Assembly (NCBI GenBank): GCA_002633025.1
Contig: NMRB01000471.1
Location: 289,814-353,813, forward strand
Origin: Notospermus geniculatus
Lineage: Eukaryota > Nemertea > Pilidiophora > Heteronemertea > Lineidae
Length of the DNA stretch: 64,000 nucleotides
Direction of reading: 5' to 3'
Part shown: piece after piece, positions 35,980 to 47,000 of the stretch
Position numbering within the stretch: the first letter of the stretch is position 1
Layout of the letters: each line of letters starts with the position of its first letter
The notes under the pieces: model-generated
Told to the model about the DNA's origin: nothing
The model's database searches: none
Seen by the model: only the letters and a program-made list of their open reading frames with translations
Program-made: the position numbers and the translations under genes

Positions 35980-37090
35980 CAAGTGGTAGACTGGTTCCCG
36001 TATTTGGTGCGCTGGGGGAGGCCTACACGGGCAACATTCTTCAACATCCAGCTATTCAACATCTTTTTTGCTGGTTGATGACCGGGTGAAGGACGCACGT
36101 TGCAGGACAGGTCGATGACCAGAACAAAAACGTTGTCGTCACAGATGACTGCATTAATACTTCATACCAAGGCCATACCATTCGCCATGTCATTAAAAAT
36201 GCTGCAATGTCATTAGGCCTAGTTATATCAGCCCCTAGTGACACTTTGCTGGGCCAGGCAGGGCAATCCACAGGTGTTGGTTACCCTTCTGACCAAAAAC
36301 CAGGAATCCATCTTGGTCAGGACACTACCGACGGGCTGCCTACCCATGGCATGGCCCGCCACGCTGCGTCCGCACTGAGCCTTTTACGCTGCGCTTTGAC
36401 TTGTGAAAATCGAAGAACGGGCCGGAAAATCGGCGGGAAACGGACCGAGGCCTTTCCACGGCGGGACAGAGTGACTGTAGCGTCATCACTCGGAATTTGT
36501 TGATACCAAGAGCAGTGTCTTCAACCTGGGTCTCAACCCCCTGGAATGCCTGGAAGTGCGAGTTGCTGTGCCGTGACAAACGTAAACAAAATAAATGATT
36601 CTCGGCGTCTAGTTTGTACATTCATATCAAATAATTATTCGAACATATAGCAGAGAGGTTTGCGCATAATTATTATACAATGTATACACCTACAGCAACC
36701 ACCCTGGTTGACTAAAAGTACACTGACTTACAAATTCTGACAGAAGGGGTTGCCAGGCATCTGTCTCGTTACAGAGGGAAGAGTCCATCACGAAATTATT
36801 CAATCTCGTCCCAAGAGGCCAGCTGCTGTTGTATTCGAGGTCGGTACCTGTGAGATTACGATCAGTGCCCCTGCAGTCTCCACACATGATTCATGCGTGG
36901 AGTATGCTGGGAAGATTAGGCGTACAGTGCCATCTATGGACAGAGAAAGCAACTAGACGTCCCTGACAACAGGGAACTGTCCCAACAACGTAATTTATTC
37001 GTAAGAATGGGAGTAGCTTCAAAATATACATCTATAGTTGAACTATAAGTAGATGGTCTTTAAATCCTTGCCACTGAAGGGAAATCGAGG
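35980..37090. other. No gene recognised
   Basis: Chance frames overlap on both strands and no splice-bounded exon was identified. Confidence 0.4.
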
Positions 37091-37182
37091 GACGTAGCTA
37101 GCTTTTATTCTCTAGGGGGGCAAAATTGATTGAGTGTGGAGGGCGATCGAAGCCAGAGGGCTCTGGGGGTCCTGGAGGTTGG

Positions 37183-37236
37183 GGGGGGGGGGCNNNNNNN
37201 NNNNNNNNNNNNNNNNNNNNNNGGGGGGGGGGGGGC
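37183..37236. other. 29-base N gap between two G-runs
   Basis: N at 37194-37222, flanked by GGGGGGGGGG on both sides, at the end of a repeat-like segment (GGGACGTAGCTAGCTTTTAT.. at 37090). Confidence 0.9.
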
Positions 37237-37660
37237 ACATACTGTAGTTGGGCCCTTTTTATCACACTGTCAACAAATAAATGATATTTACAAGTTCTGT
37301 CTAAGTTTGGCCCAAAACCACAACATACAGAGGAACACACTGCATCTGGTTGCACCTCCGCTTCTGATACACTTCAATAATAGGAGCAGTCAGCCGCGCA
37401 TATTGCCAACAGATGGCAGCAAAGTTCTAGCGGACCAACCAATGTACAGGAAAATCTACTTGATTGTTGTTCGATCAATAATGACTGGGTCCGCTATATG
37501 CATTGAATTGGGTCGTAGTGACACCTATTGGTCAACTCGCTGACAGCTCCTATTCAACCACTTCATTGTCAGTTCCCAGTTTTGCAGGACAGCAGGTACA
37601 TGTAGTGACGCACAGTGCTAAAGATTTTCATCATGAGTAACTTTTCAAGAGTAATAGCAT

Positions 37661-37871
37661 TACTGTAAACCGTGAAATTTTCGCATGCGTTTTATTTTCG
37701 CGATTTTCGCATTCAAGGGTCAAAACGCGAACATAAATCGCGCGAAAATTACTCTTCTTATTATTCTTTTGAAGCTGAAGGGTTCCAATCGCGAATATTT
37801 ATTCTTCGCAAATTCGTAGATCACCAAAATCGCGAACATTTAGCGTCACGAAAATATCACGGTTTACAGTA
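37661..37871. mobile_element. MITE-like element with ACTGTAAACCGTGAAAT inverted ends
   Basis: The left end TACTGTAAACCGTGAAATTT and right end ATATCACGGTTTACAGTA are inverted copies, bounded by TA, over about 211 bp. The interior is rich in CGCGAA / TTCGCG words. It lies about 210 bp downstream of the OPA1 stop and holds two AATAAA-type signals on the minus strand (37691-37696 and 37798-37803) that could end the OPA1 transcript. Confidence 0.75.
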
Positions 37872-38078
37872 TAACATGCATTATGACATATGTTGCAACA
37901 CTGACATTGTCATATACCACTTTAGCAGGACTTGGCATTCAGGCAAACCCATACAAAAAGCTCTGGCACTGAAATGGTTAACACATTGCAGTCCTATCCA
38001 AAGTGGGCGTTCCTTATACCAGCCAATAGCACATATGATTTGAGTGTAAATAAATTAAACACTAGTAACTAATCCGAC

Positions 38079-41000
38079 TCATTTTTCCTTGTTTAATGAT
38101 TGGATGAATTCTTCTAACTTCTCTTGGATTTGTCGTACTCGTTCTGAAAAACAAGGAAATGTTTCATTGGAAAAAGTGAGAAACTGAAAAGACTGCCTCG
38201 TCTCAGAAAACCATCCCTCACCCTCATCCAGGAATCTCTGTAGGTGGTACATTGAACCCCTTGCAGCTACTATATGTGACCCCTCACACCAAAACCAGGT
38301 GCACATCGCGCAGAAGGTGAGCCGCAACAAACTAAGATGACACCATGAGAGGATGGAAGAAATAGATTATTTCAGACAGACAATATTGACACTGACAAAT
38401 ATTTTGGTCTCAACCTGTCAAGATAAGAGCGACATGCGCCTACTTTTGCTGTGACAGGCCACATATGGCATGGTTTAACCCGCTGGCCATGGAGGATTTC
38501 ATTGATGGCCGACTGGTTGGCGCATTGGCCTCACGATCACTACGTGGATGGGTGACCAGCGTGCGTATAATACAGATGGGTCATATGTGGCACATTGGGC
38601 TTTTAGGGTAAAGTTATGTTACTTTTGACACAACAACAATCTACTCACTTAATTCCTCGGCTAACTGAACACGCTTCCCCGTCAACAACTCCTGGAGTTT
38701 TTCCTTGTCATCACCGAAGTCATCCAACACCTCTTTGATGTTCTTTTCTAACCGTCGTGCTATGCAAGAGAAGGAAAATCAATCACACCACGGAGGGGAT
38801 CGAACCTGTGACCTTATTGGTGGCAGCCATGGGTGTTTCCACTCCGCCACCCTGACAACATCATATGAAGAGTGAGTGTGACAGGGGATCGAACTTCTAG
38901 GTGACAGGCGTCAAACTGATTACTTCATTTTCATTTCTTACCTTCATTGTTGATGACCTGTTGTCTGAGTGCGTTACTAGTAATCTGTAACATCCTATCA
39001 ATTCTCCAGAACAGCACAATATCACTACACTCCATCTGAAGTGAGAAAAATCTATACATCAGCAAAGCTTAGTTGACCAGCAGGCAACATTCAAGACAGA
39101 CATTGCTAATTCTCCCCCAGATTTCATCCAATGAAAGGAAACCGTGTAAATGAACTCTTGACGAACTGAGAAAGGCTTCAAAACAAACATTAGGGACTTC
39201 CGGCAAGGCTCCGTATCGTCGATCCGTATCACGTATGACTTATGACTTTAATAGAAAATGCATTAGCTCGATATGTCATACGTGATATGGATTGACGATA
39301 CGGAGCCTTGCCGGAAGTCCCTATTTACAGGCATGATCTGTATGTGACCCACTCCAACAAAAGCAGGCACTTGTCACAGGTGATCATCACTGGTCATCAG
39401 TTTACTCAACTAACTATTATCACCTCTGTCCAGTACTATTGTCAACCTGCAGAGATGTACATTTCAGCTTTTGTGTTGTAAGTCCAATAACTCTTGCCTC
39501 TACTGTGACAAGCACCTGCTTTTGCTGGAGCGGGTCACACCGATTTAAAGGCCACTTACCCCTGAATCTACAAATCCTCTTTGATAATAATAGAAACCCT
39601 TCTTGCATTCTGATGCAGTCTTGATGGCTTGTTTGAAGAAATGCGTCCTGTACAGGTGGTACCATGTTTCTCTAATCTGTCACAACAAAGAAAACAAACA
39701 ATTGAATCTGAATTGATTTTTTGTTTAAAACTCAATGAAAAATGTTCACTTATTTCCAATACATAAGACAGAGAGTGATACAGAGCAAACCAATATCAGG
39801 CCTGTCGGTGTGGTGCAGAAGAAGGACCTCCCAGAGTTTCCAAGTTCCATCCGAGGTCAAACCTGTGCTTCATGTGATAGACGACAACTCTCTTTGATTT
39901 TCTTCAGGCACAGGCGCGGATCCACGATTTCAGAAAAGAGGGGGCGCACTGTGCTAGAAACACTGAAATCTGCAGTGAATTTCAGTCATTTGTTGGCCGA
40001 AAGGGGGGTGCACCCCCCCCCCCCCCCCCCNCTGGCAATAAGCCCTCCCTTCAAAATATTCTTAAAGCAGTCGGATCAAAACATTACCGGCCAGGACCAT
40101 AATTCTACTCACGAAATCATCAGTGACATCCACATTATTTGTCTGGAGGTTTTTCCGTACGGTCGTTACTTCATCATAGGCCAACTGGGACTTGTGTTTC
40201 TACAAAACAAGGGATGGAATCAACATTTTCAACAACCTCAGACAGTACACAGTCACTAAATATCCCTCTCCCCCCCCCCAAAAAAAAACAAAAAACAAGT
40301 GGACTATCCTTAAATTGGCACTAAAGGAGTTAAAGTCTCGACTTACTGCATCAGCAGCCAACATTTTCTCAAGTTCCACGATAGCTGCCGATCTGTTTTT
40401 CTGTTCTGGTGTTTTGTACCTCCAGTGAAGCCATTGTTCACTAGTTGAAGGGCCTGTCATCTCTTTGATGTTATTTTCAACTGAAAAAGAGAGTATGCCT
40501 ATCAGAAAACACAAAGTTCAAGTTGAAAAGAGTTCAATTCAAGAGGGAAACAACAGCTGGAAACAGTTCACGAAGTTATGAATCTGGAGACAGCTTTGGG
40601 CCGTCAGAGTGGTGCAGTGGAAACATTGATGCCAGTCACCGCTGAGGTTCCAGGTTCGATTCCTGGTCAGACCCACTCCTCATGTAATAGAGGGGTGATT
40701 CTCTTTGACAAGCAAGTTTTCTAAGGGCACTCCAGTTTCTTCCTTTACATGAAATCACCTAACTTGGCTATAGAGCTACATGTATGGTTAAGTATGTGGC
40801 ACTCAGTTCTTGTCATTTTTATCATACAGTTCAAAAGATCACCAGCTGGAGAAGCCTGATACAAGGCTTGTGAGTTAACTTACTCTGTTCTAACTTATTC
40901 TTCAATGACGATTCCATGAATTTGATGGCTTGATCCCAGTGCTGTTTGTCATGGACTGATCGGTCTTCAAGAGCATTGATCTGGATTACTCGCTGTAAGA

Positions 41001-44000
41001 GATCATAAGAGGTGTGTAGAGACGTCCCTTGATGACCAGTTGACAGGAACTCTGGCCAGAACTAACAACCCAGAAAACAAAGCTGTGGGGAATGGCAGAA
41101 GATCTCTGGCGGATGGCAAAAAATTTGTCGAACAACGAGATTTATGTGTTCAATGGCCAATAACGAAAGCAGAGGAAGAAGTTTTACTCCACATACCAGG
41201 CTATCCTCTGCCTTTTCATCCCATTTGTGCCTCCGGTTTGACTCTTCCTGCACGGCTCTCTTCAGATTGTCATAGATGTCATCATGATCTTTCTTCGCTT
41301 TGTCCTTCTCCATGAACTTGCTGAATTCTTCTTGTAAAGTATCCCAGCCGACTTGTACTGAATTGGCCGGCAGCTTGGCATCGGCCCATTGTTTTAGTTT
41401 GATGTCTACAGCAGTATTGAAAGTCCTGAAGAAGATGGACAGTAACAGTCACTTATTGAACAAAACCACTGGTAACTATACTCGCACTCCCCAAAACCTA
41501 GGCAGGTCGGTGGCAGGTCAAGAGACATATTTCAAAGCACTACTGGTAATAATACTTACCCAATATTGTCAGTCTGAGATGCAGGTAAATAGATATTTTC
41601 TATCACATACGTTGAAACTTTGTCCCACAGCGTGCGAGTGAAGAGTTCCTCCCTGGAGAAAGAAACAAAAATAGTGCCAATGGCACTGTGCCCGCTTGGC
41701 TTGAAGCAGTTTGGCCCCCTAGCGACAAAGTCAAGAATCAGATTTTGCCAAAAATTCATCTGAGTTGTTACAGCCTAGAGGTACATGTAGATATGTGCAA
41801 AGTTTCAAAGCAATAGGTCAAACCGTTACAAAAAGAGCCAATATCGTAATTTCAAGCGAACTTTGACCTCCGTGAACTTGAAAAGTAGGTCAAATTGAAA
41901 ACGCGAGTACTATATCTTATGTATCCCTATTAGATATACCCAATTTGACAAAGATCCGTCTCTTGGGAAGGGAGAAACAGTACTTTCAGTGATTTTGGTT
42001 TTGGCCCCCTAGTGGCAAAGTCAAGAATCAGACTTCGCGAAAATTTTGTCTGTAGGTTGCTGTAACCTAGAGGTACATGTGTACGAAGTTTCAACATGAT
42101 AGTTCAAACCATTATCAAAATACAGCCCTTTGAAATTTTTCACAAAACGCCCCCTGGAGGCCAAAATAGGAATCCAACGGTGGTCAAAATCGAACTCGAT
42201 CTAGATCTTAGGCCCATATATACACCCACCAAAGATAAAAAAGATTCGTCAAAAAATAAAGGCGCTAGAGCGCTAACGAGCCAAAAGTTTACGGACGTAC
42301 CGCCGTACGGACTGACGCACGACAGACCACCACTCAATGACCCCAACCACAGCATAAGCCCTGCTGGGCCTTGCGGCCAAGCGGGCTAAAAACCAAATAC
42401 CGGTAGGAGGAGAAATGGTTATCACATGAAAGGCCGCCAAGGCAAGCCCCTCACATGTAGAGAAGCCATCACAAGGCATGTGATTGTGTACCTAATTCCT
42501 CAGCTACTGGCAAAGCATCTTTCACAAAAAAAGGCAAAACTGCACGTCAAGAAAGTCTTACAAGTCTTATAACTGATCAGACTGGATTTAACCTACCAGT
42601 ATTTTGCCGTGACTTGACTCAGGTTGATCACCTCGTCTAAGATCTCCCCTCTAGCCTTCTCAAAAAGTTCATCGCGATCTAACTCTCTTAATTTAGGGAA
42701 TGTGTTCTTCCATTCGGTTTCCAAGTTAAACCTCGTGGCTGAAAAAAAGTAAAAAAAGTGAAATACATGTATTTTCTACTTTGTAAGGCTTCTGATGCAA
42801 TGTCTGGCAGCGTTTCATGAATTTTACTCTGGAGTCACACGCAACAGAAGCATTGCTACTCCAGTTGGACCGAAAGCCACTCTCTCTGGCAGCATAGGTT
42901 TCTTCCAGGAGCTCCTGCTCTGCCTAAATTCATCCAGTTGTCCAAACAACTAATGCCATATTCAGCATTCAGTTCTTAACTCATCATCTTATAAGAAACA
43001 CTGAATGCTTTCTCTTTACAGTACATGTACTAACCTTTGAAAGCATCAGCTTGTTGTTCAACTGACTCCCTCACCATCTTCCAGAAACATTCCGAGACGG
43101 CCATACTGAGTGTCTTGGTCGTCATCTGGGTTGACTTCAGCACACCTTCCCTAAACATCAGAAATGGTTACAGGTACCAGTAATCATCATTATTCATGAA
43201 ATAAGCATTACTGTATGATTTCTAAGATACAGAATAGCACAAAATTGACACGCAAAATGATAATAAGCAAATAGACAATCTCCAGATTTCTAGAGTTTCA
43301 GATTGTAAAGTTCCACTTGAAAAAGACCCCGGTTGGGGTCGAAAATTCGTGAATTCTGGAGATTGACTTCTTGCTTATTATTATTACTGTATGATTTCTG
43401 ATGAACAAGAGTCTCACCCACCTGAATAATTTGGAACTCCGAAAAAAGTTTTCTTCATAATCTCTGATTGCCTGAATACTGTCATTCGTGTTACCTGAAA
43501 TGCAAGGAAAATGCAACATATTACAAAAGACAACCAATTTATGAATATTAGAGAAATTTTATTGATAGAATTTTGATGGTTGTCCCCCCAACCACAAAGT
43601 TAATTGGAATGAACAGACCTATAGCTGGGGGTAATAATGTAAAGCGCATTGAGCAGGTCAACTGGAAATGCGCTATATAAGAACTATATAAGAACTAACA
43701 TTATTATTATTATAACATTATTATTATTATAACATTATTATTATTATAAAGCCACAAATCCACAACCTCATTGGAGGACCATTCCACTGCACCTCGAGCA
43801 ACTGCTGCTCAGTTTTTTACCAAAATCAGCTCACACCCAGAGAAAACCCTGCACAATCCTGAAGTTGCGACCCACCTTTCCCAGTCACCACAGCGAAGTA
43901 ACCTAGAGCTTTCATTGGGAAGAGCCTTCCTTCTAATATCTTCTTTATCCTGTCTGGGTTATACAAGTTGGATTCTGCCAGGTCGACCTTCGTCAAGACA

Positions 44001-47000
44001 AATATCGTACGCCTCCCTGCTGGATCAATCTGGTTGACTAGATCTGTGACATTACTTCGTTCGGCATCTATAGATCCATCTGGCAGAAAAAGAGGTAAGC
44101 ATCATTATACGTTGTTCCGAAATCAAGCAAACAGCTCAATTTATATGGAAAAGGCACTAAAAGCATCGAGCATATTGTAGCCATGGCCGGGAATAAATTC
44201 TAGCTGTTTTAGACTTACCTTGTATACACAGGATTATAGCGTTAGGATTCTCCATGTTTCGCCGGCAAATGTTGTAAATAGCGTCTTTGGTGTCCGTAGC
44301 CATGTCAGTTGTGACGGTCTGGAATGGAAACGAGGTCATCTCAAACTTCATTTTTCATATACCGGTATACAATGGTAGAGAAGAAACAGAGGAACAGTAA
44401 AGCCTCCAATTATAAGAGGCTGTATCTCTACTTGTCATCGGTGGGAGCATGGACAATGGAAGAAACAGCTGCCTCTTAAATTCGCAAGTACACTCATAGT
44501 GGGGAGAGTGGCTATTGCTTTTATCAACCATGCTCCCACTGATTGACACTACAACTTACACTGATAACACCGGGTAAATCCACCAGGACCATCCTCTGAA
44601 GTCCAGGCCCTTTGACACTCATGGATATGACCTGCTCACTGACTGTTTGTCCCTGACTCACGCTAGCCTTCATTCTTATCTCCACCTCTCGCCTGAGGGC
44701 CTCGAGCTCCGACTCCTTCGTCAGGTCAAATTCACGTGAACTGTCCTTGAATGTGGCGATGTGGTACGGGCCCTCGCTGAGGGTCACCTTGACTGGAGAA
44801 CGTGTCATCATTTCACCAGACCCCCTGGAAATGGATTAGATGGAACAGTAAGAACAACAGTGCTTGGAAAAGGAGTACAGCTATAATTTGTCTGGAGAGT
44901 CAATAAGGCCGTATTTGGTGTAGGACTGTAGATTTTGTTACATGTACTCACCTTGGAAATATTCTAGCCTGTGCAATCATCTCAAGCACACTGGTCTTTC
45001 CTGAACTTTGATCTCCAACTACCACCACCTAGAAGCAGAAAATCCAAAATACAGCTATGCAAACAGCATTTGAAATAACAATGGTACAGTTGAAACTACA
45101 GGGTTTAATTCAAACTTCCAGTCAGCCAAAATTTCTGAAAATGTCCTGGAAACTGCCACCTTACCCTCGGGAGGTGATCTTGTGTGTTGTAACTTGAGTC
45201 GTAGTCGGAGAGTTCATCCAGACATTCTGAATACATATCAATTAGAGATTTCTGAAAAACAACAAATTGACCTTGGTTAGGCTAGGAATACACCGAACGC
45301 GATGCGTTGACGCACGCGGCAAAGGCTTTGTTATTTTCTTTCCGCTACACTGCACGCAAACAAAGGTTTTCAAAGCATAACTCGCGCGCATTGCCCTGTC
45401 ACATGCGAAATCGCATTTGGTGTATCGCTAGCCTTACTCAGACATCTCACGTTTTTTGTTACCCTGACTTGTTAGAACGTTGAATTTTGACTGACCTTCA
45501 TCTGTCTCCGTTTCTGATTATGTTGTTTCTTGAGCAGCATCTGCTTTCTTAATTCACGGTTGTCCTTCTCCAAACGCTCGATCTCCTTCTGATATTTGAT
45601 CTGAACTTGAAGGAGTTCATCCTGCACTTGTTCCAATCGTTCCTTGTCGTTTCGTGGCTGGAATAGAACGGTGTGAGATCAAATGCCAGTCATGAGGGAG
45701 GCACAACTTGCCACAGTCTAATTTGCATTGAGCACTAGCGTCAACATTTTGTGCACAAAATACTTACCACTTTTATTGTATCTTCTTCTTCACTTCGGGC
45801 AAATTTACCAAATGGCAAAGCATGGCTGATAGACGAAATACTGGAATCGTTTCCACTCTCTGTAACAAAGAAAACGGACTCTTAACATGGGAACAAAGAG
45901 AAGTAAGACACAAGTTTTAAAGTGATCTGGGTGAATGATACAAATAAATAGGAATGGAGTCAAAATCAAATACATGTAGATAGATCCAGAGTGACTGAGG
46001 ACTTGCATACCTGAGCTATATCGCCACAAACGATAGGTGGAAAAGGATGAATAGAATTCTAGTAACTAGTGTTAGCACTCTAACATTTCTTATGAAAAGA
46101 GTTATTCGTGATTCTCAAGCAGTTTCTAAACTTAGTCATTCTCAAATCAAAATGCTGGATTCGTTCACTTTTCACATGCCTCCGTCTGAAAGCAACTTCT
46201 AGCAAAATCAGGACAGGGGACCAGGTATGTGCTACTGCATGCATGACCTGGTGTGCAGAATACAAGTTCTGATTGAAAGAAGTTGGCAAGGGTATTTAGT
46301 ACTTTTAAGGGTACTGACTACTGTGAAAACACACACTAAATGCAAAACGATGGCGCAAGGGATTTGATATTCAACAATTCATTCTGCAGCAAAACACAAC
46401 CTCGCGCCCAAACAATAAAGATGGAATTATTTTGAACATACCCCGAGATTTTGTTCAATGGAACGGGAAACAAGTACGGAAACTAGTACTTCTAAAGAAA
46501 ACCAACATTTCAAGTGGACTTGTTAAATCTCATCACAAAAACTATTTTGAATTTTTAAACATTACAAAACTTGGATTCTACACACCTGGTTGGGGACCAA
46601 GGAAAAGTAATTCTTGGAGACCTGGAGGAGTAAAACAAAAACAAGGCATCGATGTGAGAAAAATGTTCTATAGAAGTGAAAACTGCCAAAATGGAACATG
46701 ATTCCAATGATAAACATGGAATACAAGCACGCAAAATAATACAACCACAGCAGTCAATGAAGCCCTCCTCGCCTTCAAACAGGTGAAATCATGCAATATC
46801 AAAAGCAGTACCATTTACCAACAAGTAGCAGGCACAGAAAAGTATACCATGTCCACTCCCAAACAGTGGAATCTTCCTTTGCTCTACAAGAGGACACCTT
46901 TCTGTTCAATGCACTGTTCACAGGAGGGTTTTCTCATGTGAGCTGCCTCTCAATGGGCAATTGACCATTACTACTGGTTTCCTTAGAGTTTGCGCCATGC

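Noticed and set aside
38480-38600. 5S rRNA or tRNA-like segment (GTGGATGGGTGACCAG)
   Set aside because: Only a short similarity; no complete internal promoter or foldable 5S structure was seen.
40598-40670. True tRNA gene in OPA1 intron
   Set aside because: Related tRNA-like copies occur at 38.8, 39.8, 47.9 and 51.9 kb, which indicates SINEs.
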